Notes under the pieces: model-generated
What the model saw: the letters and a program-made list of their open reading frames with translations, nothing else
Database searches by the model: none
Told to the model about the DNA's origin: nothing
Assembly: GCA_035691305.1 (NCBI GenBank)
Contig: DASSJF010000005.1
Coordinates: forward strand, 75,380-117,057
From: a bacterium
Lineage (GTDB): Bacteria; Sysuimicrobiota; Sysuimicrobiia; Sysuimicrobiales; Segetimicrobiaceae
DNA: 41,678 nucleotides
Reading direction: 5' to 3'
Translations under genes and position numbers: made by a program
Shown: positions 6,104-12,335 of the stretch, in pieces
How positions within the stretch are numbered: the stretch's first letter is position 1
How the letters are laid out: each line of letters starts with the position of its first letter

Positions 6104-7102
6104 TCACGCTTGCTCGAACAGAACGAGGCTCTGTGGAGTGGGTGGCAGCGGTTTCACGATCACTCCTGCAAATCCTGCCGCGCGGCCCATCTCCTCGAAC
6201 TCCCGGGCCGTGTACGCATCACCGTGCGGCGTCGAACCAAGCATCTGAAAAGCGAACATGACGGGGAAGCGCGGAGACACCCGGTCCTCGTTCGTCAAAA
6301 ACTCGACCGCCGCAGCTCGCCCGCCGGAGACGAGACTGTTGCGAGCCTTGCGAAGAAGGACCACACAGGCATCACGATCGAGTTGGTGGAGGAAGTTGGC
6401 CAGCAGCACCAGATCGAACCCGCTACCCCAGTCAGTGTCGAATCCACTCCCCGCCAACGTGTGATAGCGTCCGGATACGCCCGCTGCCTCGGCGTTCTCT
6501 CGTGCCACTGAAAGGACGGCCTTCCAGTCGATCGCCGTGATCTGCGCGTCCGTCACGGCTTGAGCGATCGCGATGCCGAACATGCCGTGTCCCGCGGCAA
6601 CATCCAGCACCTTGCGGGGATAGGAGACCGCAAGCTCGGACGCGATCTTTCTTGCGAGGGGAACCCTTGACGAACCCATCACCCGCGCAAACTTCACCCA
6701 GATCGGATGGTCCGGCGCATTGTTCGCCAACCCGACTGAGCCGCCGTTTCGGACATAGGCGGCGGGATTGCTCAGGAAGAGGTCCATCATCTCGGGCGCG
6801 GCCAGATACTCGACAACGTCGCCCATCCACAACGGGGCGTTTCGGTCCAAGAACGCGGCCGTAGATGGAGTGAGTCGGAATTGGTTGCCATGCTTTTCGA
6901 GATGGCCGCGGACCGTGAGGTAATTGCAGAGTATGCGGATACCGCGAACCGCCGCTCCGGTTGTCTGCGCAAGACTCTCGGCCGTAGCATTGCCCTTCGC
7001 GATCTTCGTAAACAGGTCGAGCTCGAGAGCAGCTTTGATCGCCGCGGTCTGCTGATAGGCGAGAACCGCGTCCATGAACACATCGGGCGATATATCGGCC
7101 AT
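6104..7102 (-). CDS. SAM-dependent O-methyltransferase-like protein (element cargo)
   Basis: The product has 332 residues and the two-part layout of the plant/ASMT-type O-methyltransferase family. A helical dimerisation domain (residues 1 to about 100, with QTAAIKAALELDLFTKIAKG and a winged-helix-like RGIRILCNYLTVRGHLEK) precedes a Rossmann domain. SAM motif I is VLDVAAGHGMFGIAIA (about 166-180), followed by acidic ITAIDW. NFLHQLD (His 239) sits where the catalytic base usually lies. Substrate unknown. The frame is open to 7510, but the ATG at 7102 gives the normal family N-terminus and follows a purine-rich GGGAAAGG. It is transcribed away from the excisionase/integrase pair and is the only cargo gene of the element. 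Confidence 0.8.
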   Translation of the reverse strand: MADISPDVFMDAVLAYQQTAAIKAALELDLFTKIAKGNATAESLAQTTGAAVRGIRILCNYLTVRGHLEKHGNQFRLTPSTAAFLDRNAPLWMGDVVEYLAAPEMMDLFLSNPAAYVRNGGSVGLANNAPDHPIWVKFARVMGSSRVPLARKIASELAVSYPRKVLDVAAGHGMFGIAIAQAVTDAQITAIDWKAVLSVARENAEAAGVSGRYHTLAGSGFDTDWGSGFDLVLLANFLHQLDRDACVVLLRKARNSLVSGGRAAAVEFLTNEDRVSPRFPVMFAFQMLGSTPHGDAYTAREFEEMGRAAGFAGVIVKPLPPTPQSLVLFEQA

Positions 7103-7433
7103 GTCCTTTCCCTTTTCCACCCGAAGCCCCGAAGCCTGCGGTACCAAGGGACCGCAGGTGTCCAGGCGAGGCGCTGGAAGCCGCAACCCGGCGAGCCGGT
7201 ATCGCGGAGCGGACACTTGAGCGGGCCCGCCTGCGAGCCGGGGTGGTGACGCGCCGACAGGGATTCGGTCCGCGTGCCATCTATGTCTGGAGTCTTCATG
7301 CTCGCCAAAACTCCCATGCTCGCCAGCCCTCTGACCCTTGCGGACGTGGCGCACATGGCGAGCATGAGGCACCAAAGGCACAAACGTGAACGCACGTCGC
7401 CCGCTCGAAATCACCGCGCACGTGGAGGGCGGC
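7103..7433. promoter_or_regulatory. divergent control region with three CATGCTCGCCA iterons
   Basis: The 331 bases between the methyltransferase and excisionase genes hold no gene. CATGCTCGCCA occurs at 7297-7307 and again, 18 bases on, at 7315-7325; its exact inverse TGGCGAGCATG is at 7356-7366. Two direct plus one inverted 11-mer in a divergent intergenic region look like binding sites for the element's own excisionase-like protein or another regulator (inference). Confidence 0.5.
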
Positions 7434-7649
7434 ATGCCCCCGGCGATGTGGAAGATCAAGGATCTCTGCCGGTACCTCGGCGTGTCGAAACGATGGGTGC
7501 ACGAGCGCACCCGGCGGCGCGAGATCCCGAGTTATCGGTTCGGGACATCTCTGCGGTTCGACCCGGAGGAAATACGAGCGTGGCGGGCCAAGTTCCACCA
7601 CCCTCCAGAGGAGAATACGAGTCGCGAAGGAGCCCCTGGGAGGCGCTGA
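7434..7649 (+). CDS. excisionase/MerR-like helix-turn-helix protein
   Basis: The product has 71 residues. WKIKDLCRYLGVSKRWVHER is the winged helix-turn-helix (HTH_17) found in excisionases and recombination directionality factors, followed by the basic wing REIPSYRFGTSLRFDPEEIRAW. Such proteins bend DNA at att arms and tip integrase toward excision, and often repress the divergent promoter. I chose ATG 7434 because GGAGG lies about 7 bases upstream; an upstream GTG at 7386 keeps the frame open but adds no conserved sequence. The stop at 7647-7649 directly abuts the integrase GTG at 7650, so the two are one operon. Confidence 0.75.
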   Translation: MPPAMWKIKDLCRYLGVSKRWVHERTRRREIPSYRFGTSLRFDPEEIRAWRAKFHHPPEENTSREGAPGRR

Positions 7650-8895
7650 GTGTCGATTCGGTGGCGCGGCAAGTCCTTCCACATTCGCTACTATGGCCCG
7701 GACGGCCACCAGCACGAGGAAGCCGTCGGCCCGAACCGCAAAGAAGCTGAAACCGTTTTGCATCAGCGTCTGTATGAGTCACGCCTCGGCAAGTATCCCA
7801 TCCTAGCCAGACGCACCCGCACGACGTTCACGACCTTCGCCGACGACTGGAAAGACAAGCACTTGGCGCGCGTACGGGCGTCGACGGCGAAGCGCTACCG
7901 GGAGCTGCTGACCCACCAGCTACTGCCTCACTTCGGCACACACGCACTTTCGACCATCACACTGTCGGCGGTAGAGACGTTCCGGACAGATGCCTTGGAA
8001 TCGGGGCTCGCGCCCAAGACCGTAAACCACGCGACCGCACTCCTCAAGCAGCTGCTCGACGCGGCGGTGGACTGGGGCTATTTGCCGATATCGCCTATCG
8101 CCAAACTCAAGAAATTGCGCGTGCCGCGGCCCTCGCTGGCGCTGTGGACCCCGCGCGAGATCCGCCGGTTTTTTGCTTGTCGCCCCGGAGCCGTGGCGTT
8201 CCGTGTTCATCGTCGCAGTATTCACCGGGCTTCGCCCTGGGGAAATTCAGGCGATGCGGTGGACCGGGCAGAATTGGCCGGACTTCGCGGCTAACAAAAT
8301 CCGCGTCACGGCATCCTATGAGGCCCGATCGAAAGTTCTCGGCGCCCCGAAGACGGACCGCTCTGTCCGCGACGTGGACATGGTGCCGATCGTGCGTCAG
8401 GTCCTCGAGGCCCTACCGAGCCGTGCGGCCGGCGCCTGGGTTTTCCCGGCGACGAGTGGGGCGATGCTCCCTCGGACCAATATGCGGCGGGCCTGGGAGG
8501 AGACAATCACCGAGGCCAAGGTCCGGCCCATATCGCCGTACACCGCGCGCCACACCTTCGCCTCACTGCTGATCGCGGCGGGTAAGAATTCGCTCTACGT
8601 GTCGCGCCAGATGGGGCACCATAGCCCAGGCTTCACGCTCACCGTCTACGGGCACCTAATGGACTCCGTCCCCACCCGCTACGTCGAGTGGATCGACGAG
8701 CTCGTCTTCCCCGAGGGGCTTGAGCGTGCCCTTAATTTGCCCTTGGACAGCGCTCTGCGGGACGCTGCGGCGTGCAGTCGCGTGCAGCAGCGAGAATGGC
8801 TGAAACCCAATGCTGACGCCGTTTCTGGCATCGTTGTGCAGTTCAGTGCAACCGAGGGCATGGTGGAGGCGGCGGGAATCGAACCCGCGTCCTAG
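7650..8895 (+). pseudogene. tyrosine integrase with a +1 frameshift
   Basis: The N-terminal part (7650 to about 8171) contains a short arm-binding-like region and a SAM-like core-binding domain (TFADDWKDKHLARVRASTAKRY onward in shape, ending VPRPSLALW). The catalytic domain continues in another frame from about 8173: Arg in FTGLRPGEIQAMRW, YTARHTFASLL (Tyr where the first box II residue is usually His), MGHHSPGFTLTVYGH with the His and the Tyr nucleophile. The break falls in a T6 run (8169-8174); removing one T joins the halves as REIRRFLLVAPEPW. The last codons lie in the att core and stop inside ssrA (TAG 8893-8895). It is either truly broken or a homopolymer sequencing error; a +1 shift does not fit ordinary -1 programmed frameshifting. 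Confidence 0.8.
8861..8889. repeat. proximal att site within the ssrA 3' end
   Basis: Identical to 5799-5827. The repeat covers the CCA end, the acceptor 3' strand and the T-arm of tmRNA, and also encodes EAAGIEPA at the C-terminus of the integrase. Confidence 0.85.
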
Positions 8896-9091
8896 AGCCG
8901 CGAGGGCAGGGCGTCTACGCGCGTAGCCTGCGCTTTGGATTCGCGAAGCCGGTCTCCCGCAGACCGGATCCCGGTCCCGCTAGCTCTCTAGGTCTTAGCC
9001 GGTCCTCCCGGAGCGAAGAGGCCCGGAGCAGCCGGCTTGCTGACGCCCACTCCCCGCCCGCCGGCGCTGCGGGGGGAGCGTCGCTACTTAA

Positions 9092-9142
9092 CTAAGCAGC
9101 GAGTGCGAGCTGTGTATCGGCGTGTATGCGCCGTCCGGTTGT
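9092..9142 (-). CDS. tmRNA-encoded proteolysis tag
   Basis: Within ssrA a frame ends LALAA followed by TAG at 9092-9094, the canonical ClpXP-type tag end. In this frame an in-frame TAA (9143-9145) lies 16 codons before the stop, so the tag cannot exceed TTGRRIHADTQLALAA. If resumption is directly after the TAA, the first codon is ACA (Thr) instead of the usual Ala; a shorter tag is possible. Confidence 0.6.
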   Translation of the reverse strand, partial: TTGRRIHADTQLALAA

Positions 9143-9266
9143 TTAACGAGGGCCCGGACCACCTCGGCGCGCAACCCTGCTTCTGCGAGCCCAGTCGAGA
9201 CCTGTCGCCCCCAAGACTGAGAGGCGCGCGGAGCTCACCCGCGCGTCGCACGTTCCAACCAACTCC

Positions 9267-9275
9267 ATTGTATCA
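9267..9275 (-). promoter_or_regulatory. candidate ssrA promoter (extended -10)
   Basis: On the minus strand TG-A-TACAAT lies about 55 bases upstream of the mature 5' end, giving a precursor leader for RNase P processing. No good -35 is seen. It sits between the lipase-like stop (9302) and ssrA. Confidence 0.4.
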
Positions 9276-9301
9276 CCGGCGTCCAGGCTGTTCTCCAGAA
9301 A

Positions 9302-10588
9302 CTACTCGTCCACCCTGGAGGCGAAGCGGTCGAGCATCATATCGGCGATGCGGCGGGCGCCGACCTCGAGCAGCCGTGTGTGGTAGACCGGGCCGAGATC
9401 GACGCGAAGGACCGGCCGCTCCAGGAGCGCGGGCACCCCGTTCCCGCCCCGGATCGGCAGCCCCTGGGCGCTTGCCGCGAGAACCATCCCGTCCCCCGGC
9501 GCATACGCCAGCTCGGCCTCCGGGAGCAGTCCCGTGATACCGGCCGACGTCTGCGGTCCGCCGGTGCCGCGGGGATCGTGGCTCCCGTAGAAAACCGAGA
9601 GGCGGATGCCCGCCGGAATCGGACGCGTGTTGAGGTCATTGAGCAGCGCATTCCCGGCGTCGCTCGGCATCGCCCATGCCTGCGCCGGCGCGGGGCGCCA
9701 GAACGGAAACGTCGGCATGAAGGCCAGCGCCGCCACGGTCCGGCCGAGACCGGCAAACGGCAACGCGGATGGCGCATGATTGGCAACATAGGCCTGCACG
9801 ATGCCCTCGTTGGGAACGCCCACGAGCGCGAGCCGGTTGACGAGGGTCCCCCATCCGTCGACGTCGTAGGCAACGTTCCACCGTGCCATGAGCCCGCCGA
9901 GGCTGTACCCGACGACGTTGACCTTTGACGCGTACGTGGCGGGCAGGACGTCGCGGCGGACGTAGGCCGCGAGCGCCTCGGCCGCCCGCGGCAGCGTAAG
10001 ATCCTTCGACGCGTAGGTGAACCAGAACACGTTGCGGCCGGAGCCGGCGTCCGTGTACCCGTGGCGCCGGAAAGCGGCGAGGACCGTTTCGCTCGGTCCA
10101 TCGTGCTCGTTGAGGAAGCCGGGCACGATAACCGCGGGCAGCGGCACGATCACCTCGCGCCGCGCCGTGGCAACATGGGCTCCGCGCCGGATCGTCACCT
10201 CGACCGGAAAGCGCATATTCTCCGTGAACCTCGGCAGCGGCGTAAAGCGCCCGACCGAGACACCGCCGACGAGAACGGCGCCGGCGGCGAGATCGAACTC
10301 CATCGCGAAGCGCGGCGGCATCTGGATCAGCGGCAGCGCGGCCTCCGCGGGGACGCCGTCGAGCCACACCGACACCGTCACGGTCGCCGGGTCCGTTCGG
10401 GCGTCCTCGAGGCCCGACACCGCCATGGTGACGCGCAGAATCGACCCGGCAACTCCGACGTCGAGAATAGCCACACTGGGCGCGCCGAACGGCTGCGCGG
10501 CCGCCGGCGCCGCGGCGAGGCCGACAACGGCCACCAGTACGCCCGCGATCACGGCGTGCCGCTTGTAATTCGCGCTGCCTCCCTGCAT
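9302..10588 (-). CDS. secreted alpha/beta-hydrolase, lipase/esterase-like
   Basis: The product has 428 residues. A signal peptide (about residues 1-31, ending APAAAQ) is followed by a beta-rich N-terminal domain (about 35-150). The alpha/beta-hydrolase domain begins VIVPGFLNEHDG and carries the nucleophile elbow VVGYSLGGLMA (Ser 229). YGSHDPRG may supply the acid and GPVYHTRLLE the catalytic His near the C-terminus. The layout resembles extracellular triacylglycerol lipases with an oxyanion loop after PGF. Substrate is not shown by sequence. I chose the ATG at 10588, with GGAGAAGG about 9 bases upstream, over the TTG/GTG-extended frame to 10630. It is probably transcribed alone. Confidence 0.75.
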   Translation of the reverse strand: MQGGSANYKRHAVIAGVLVAVVGLAAAPAAAQPFGAPSVAILDVGVAGSILRVTMAVSGLEDARTDPATVTVSVWLDGVPAEAALPLIQMPPRFAMEFDLAAGAVLVGGVSVGRFTPLPRFTENMRFPVEVTIRRGAHVATARREVIVPLPAVIVPGFLNEHDGPSETVLAAFRRHGYTDAGSGRNVFWFTYASKDLTLPRAAEALAAYVRRDVLPATYASKVNVVGYSLGGLMARWNVAYDVDGWGTLVNRLALVGVPNEGIVQAYVANHAPSALPFAGLGRTVAALAFMPTFPFWRPAPAQAWAMPSDAGNALLNDLNTRPIPAGIRLSVFYGSHDPRGTGGPQTSAGITGLLPEAELAYAPGDGMVLAASAQGLPIRGGNGVPALLERPVLRVDLGPVYHTRLLEVGARRIADMMLDRFASRVDE

Positions 10589-10630
10589 CTTCCGCGTCCT
10601 TCTCCTGTATGGGTGCGCTGGCCACAGCAT

Positions 10631-10773
10631 AGGGCGGAAGCTCCCTCCCAGGCTGTGAACGGCATCACACGCCGGGCTGAAATGCCCTACCTATAGATAA
10701 CGCGATTGCGGGGGGAATATTCAATGCGCCAAAACGGCGCCGATCAGGTACTCGGTCGAGTACGAGCGGTAGT
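10631..10773. promoter_or_regulatory. intergenic region with two small hairpins
   Basis: On the minus strand, downstream of the LysE-type gene, GTACTC-GACC-GAGTAC and then GGCGCC-GTTTT-GGCGC can form hairpins, which may terminate the long moeA-lysE unit. Further on TTGAAT and TATCTA about 19 bases apart could be a weak promoter for the lipase gene. Both readings are tentative. Confidence 0.3.
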
Positions 10774-11427
10774 CTAACGAGCGCGGCTGACGGCCAGGCG
10801 CAGGCCGAGGGCCACCAGGACGCCGCCGGAGACCCACCGGGCGGCGGCCGCCCAGGCAGCGCTCCGGCGGAGGCGCGCCTGCAGGGCGCCCGCGAAGATC
10901 GCGATCAGTCCGAGTGACACGGCGCCGAAAACGACGAAGACCGCGCCGAGCGCAAACATTTGCAGCGGGACGTCCGGACGCCGCGCGTCCACGAACTGCG
11001 GCAGCACCGACGCGTAGAACAGCGCGGCTTTGGGATTGAACAGCTCGGTCACGACCCCGTCCCGGTACAGCCGGAGGTTCGTGCGGCCGTCGGGGTCGGG
11101 CTCAAACGCGGCACGGATGGCGGCGGCCCGTGGACGCGGCTTCGAGGCCAGGGTGCGAAGGCCCAGGTAGACCAGATACGCCGCGCCGGCCATCTGGATG
11201 CCTTCGAACACGAGCGGCGCTCCGGCGAGAACGCCGGTCAGGCCGAGCGCGGCCAGGGCGACGAGGACGAGGGTTCCGCTCAACAGTCCGGCGGCCGACA
11301 GCAGCCCCGCCCGCGGGCCGAGGGCGGAGGCCCGGCTCAACACGAAGAGCGTCGCGGGGCCCGGGGTAAACGCCATGACGAGCGCCACCGGAAGGTAGAG
11401 CGCAAGCGCGGCCGGGGCCGGCATCAC
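10774..11427 (-). CDS. LysE/RhtB-family amino-acid exporter
   Basis: The 217-residue membrane protein has about six hydrophobic segments. The N-terminal signature is LALYLPVALVMAFTPGPATL with the family motif TPGP, then GLLSAAGLLSGTLVL, and in the middle LFNPKAALFYASVLPQF, the typical second conserved block. Members export amino acids or derivatives such as lysine, homoserine or threonine. The exact substrate cannot be told from sequence. Its GTG start overlaps the smpB TGA (GTGATG), so translation is coupled and it is the last gene of the moeA-smpB unit. An ATG directly after the GTG is an equally good start. Confidence 0.85.
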   Translation of the reverse strand: MMPAPAALALYLPVALVMAFTPGPATLFVLSRASALGPRAGLLSAAGLLSGTLVLVALAALGLTGVLAGAPLVFEGIQMAGAAYLVYLGLRTLASKPRPRAAAIRAAFEPDPDGRTNLRLYRDGVVTELFNPKAALFYASVLPQFVDARRPDVPLQMFALGAVFVVFGAVSLGLIAIFAGALQARLRRSAAWAAAARWVSGGVLVALGLRLAVSRAR

Positions 11428-11924
11428 TGACCGCGGCGGGGCGGCTCCCGCCGTTCCCGGGCGCCGAGCGCCCGCTCGATGCGGCGCTGCGCGTCGCGCT
11501 CGGCGATCCGTTCGCGCTTGTCGTAGGTATGACGCCCCCGGGCGAGGCCAAGCTCAACCTTCGCCACGCCGTTGCGGAAGTAGATGCGCAGTGGCACGAG
11601 CGTGTACCCGCGCTGCTGCACGCGCGCGCCGAGGCGCTCGATCTCGCGCTTATGCAGCAGCAGCTTGCGGGTCCGCATCGGATCGTGGTTTTGAATGTTG
11701 CCCTGCTCGTAGGGGCCGATGTGCAGGTGCAGCAGCCACGCCTCGCCGCGGTCGATGCGGGCGAAGGCGTCGCCAAGAATCACGTGCCCGGCGCGCACCG
11801 ACTTCACCTCGGTCCCGGTCAGCGCGATCCCGGCCTCGTGCGTCTCCTCGATCCAGTACTCGTGGCGCGCCCGCCGGTTCGTCGCGACGGTCCGCACGTC
11901 CTCGCCGGCGGCCTTCTGCGCCAC
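11424..11924 (-). CDS. smpB: SsrA-binding protein SmpB
   Basis: The 166-residue protein matches SmpB along its length. ATNRRARHEYWIEETHEAGI begins the beta-barrel, GTEVKSVRAG is the signature, and LHLHIGPYEQGNIQNHDPMR forms the tmRNA-elbow-binding face. RKLLLHKREI follows, then the conserved YFRNGVAKVELGLARGRHTYDKRE that leads into the basic tail that folds in the decoding centre. The tail is longer than usual (ERIAERDAQRRIERALGARER). It delivers alanyl-tmRNA to stalled ribosomes. It lies in an operon between a thioesterase-like gene and the LysE-type exporter, with ssrA 2.2 kb downstream on the same strand. Confidence 0.95.
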   Translation of the reverse strand: MAQKAAGEDVRTVATNRRARHEYWIEETHEAGIALTGTEVKSVRAGHVILGDAFARIDRGEAWLLHLHIGPYEQGNIQNHDPMRTRKLLLHKREIERLGARVQQRGYTLVPLRIYFRNGVAKVELGLARGRHTYDKRERIAERDAQRRIERALGARERREPPRRGQ

Positions 11925-11927
11925 GCC

Positions 11928-12335
11928 CTACGCACTCCGCGCCAGCGTGCCGCGCGCCTCGGCCAGACACGTGCCGTCGGGGAGCGCGAGGGTCGCCTCG
12001 GCAGTGAAGAACCGGCCGCGCTCTCCGGTGGTCCGCGCGGTCACGACGAGGCGCTGCCCGATCGGCGCCTCGCGACGGTACCGGATCTCGAGCCGCGCCG
12101 TCACCGTTTCGCGCCCGCGCAGGTGGAACAGGTTGGCCATCGCGTCGTCGAGCGCCGCGGCCACGATACCCCCGTGCAGCACGCCCTCGTAGCCCTGGTA
12201 CTGCGGGCCGGGCGTGAACTCGGCGCGGATGCCGTCGTCGCCCTCCAGCTCGAACCTGAGGCGCAGGCCGATCGGATTCGCCGGGCCGCAGGCGAAGCAG
12301 GTCCCGGCGCCCCGAAGCGGCGCGGACTTATCCAC
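11928..12335 (-). CDS. PaaI-type hotdog-fold thioesterase
   Basis: The product has 135 residues. Core elements are CFACGPANPIGL near the N-terminus, then GPQYQGYEGVLHGGIVAAALDDAMA, where HGG followed by the helix with Asp is the hotdog (4HBT/PaaI) catalytic helix, and later VTARLEIRYRREAPIGQ. Family members hydrolyse acyl-CoA thioesters in the cytoplasm as tetramers. The CxxC near the start is seen in a subset and may bind metal or be structural. The GTG start overlaps the end of the ABC-F gene by 8 bases (GGTGGATAA), giving coupled translation. The physiological substrate is unknown. Confidence 0.8.
   Translation of the reverse strand: MDKSAPLRGAGTCFACGPANPIGLRLRFELEGDDGIRAEFTPGPQYQGYEGVLHGGIVAAALDDAMANLFHLRGRETVTARLEIRYRREAPIGQRLVVTARTTGERGRFFTAEATLALPDGTCLAEARGTLARSA

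Larger units (their letters stand above)
5799..8889. mobile_element. 3.06-kb integrative element inserted at the tmRNA 3' end
   Basis: The element is bounded by two identical 29-bp direct repeats (5799-5827 and 8861-8889) that match the T-arm and acceptor end of ssrA. Only the right copy is joined to a complete tmRNA gene. Inside are an O-methyltransferase-like gene (minus strand), an excisionase-like gene and a tyrosine integrase (plus strand) whose 3' end runs into the right repeat. This is the classical layout of an island integrated by a tyrosine recombinase that restores the RNA gene. The repeat-to-repeat period is 3,062 bp, so it is a very small unit. The integrase frameshift suggests it may now be fixed. 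No conjugation, replication or capsid genes are present. Confidence 0.85.
8861..9212 (-). ncRNA. ssrA: tmRNA (transfer-messenger RNA)
   Basis: The 352-base RNA starts GGGGGCGACAGG at 9212 and ends CGCCTCCACCA at 8861. The first seven bases pair with the 3' strand CGCCTCC with a single G-U at the third pair, the identity signal for alanine charging. The 3' arm GCGGGTTCGATTCCCGC is a perfect T-arm, and the 5' portion GGTCTCGACTGGG is the degenerate D-arm. With SmpB, tmRNA rescues stalled ribosomes and adds a degradation tag. The gene is one-piece, not permuted. The smpB gene is 2.2 kb upstream on the same strand. The 3' end is the insertion site of the element. Confidence 0.95.

Noticed and set aside
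10684-10698. TTATCTATAG as a BioR-type biotin operator
   Set aside because: BioR is known from Alphaproteobacteria, the site is next to a lipase-like gene, and one 10-mer match is expected by chance.
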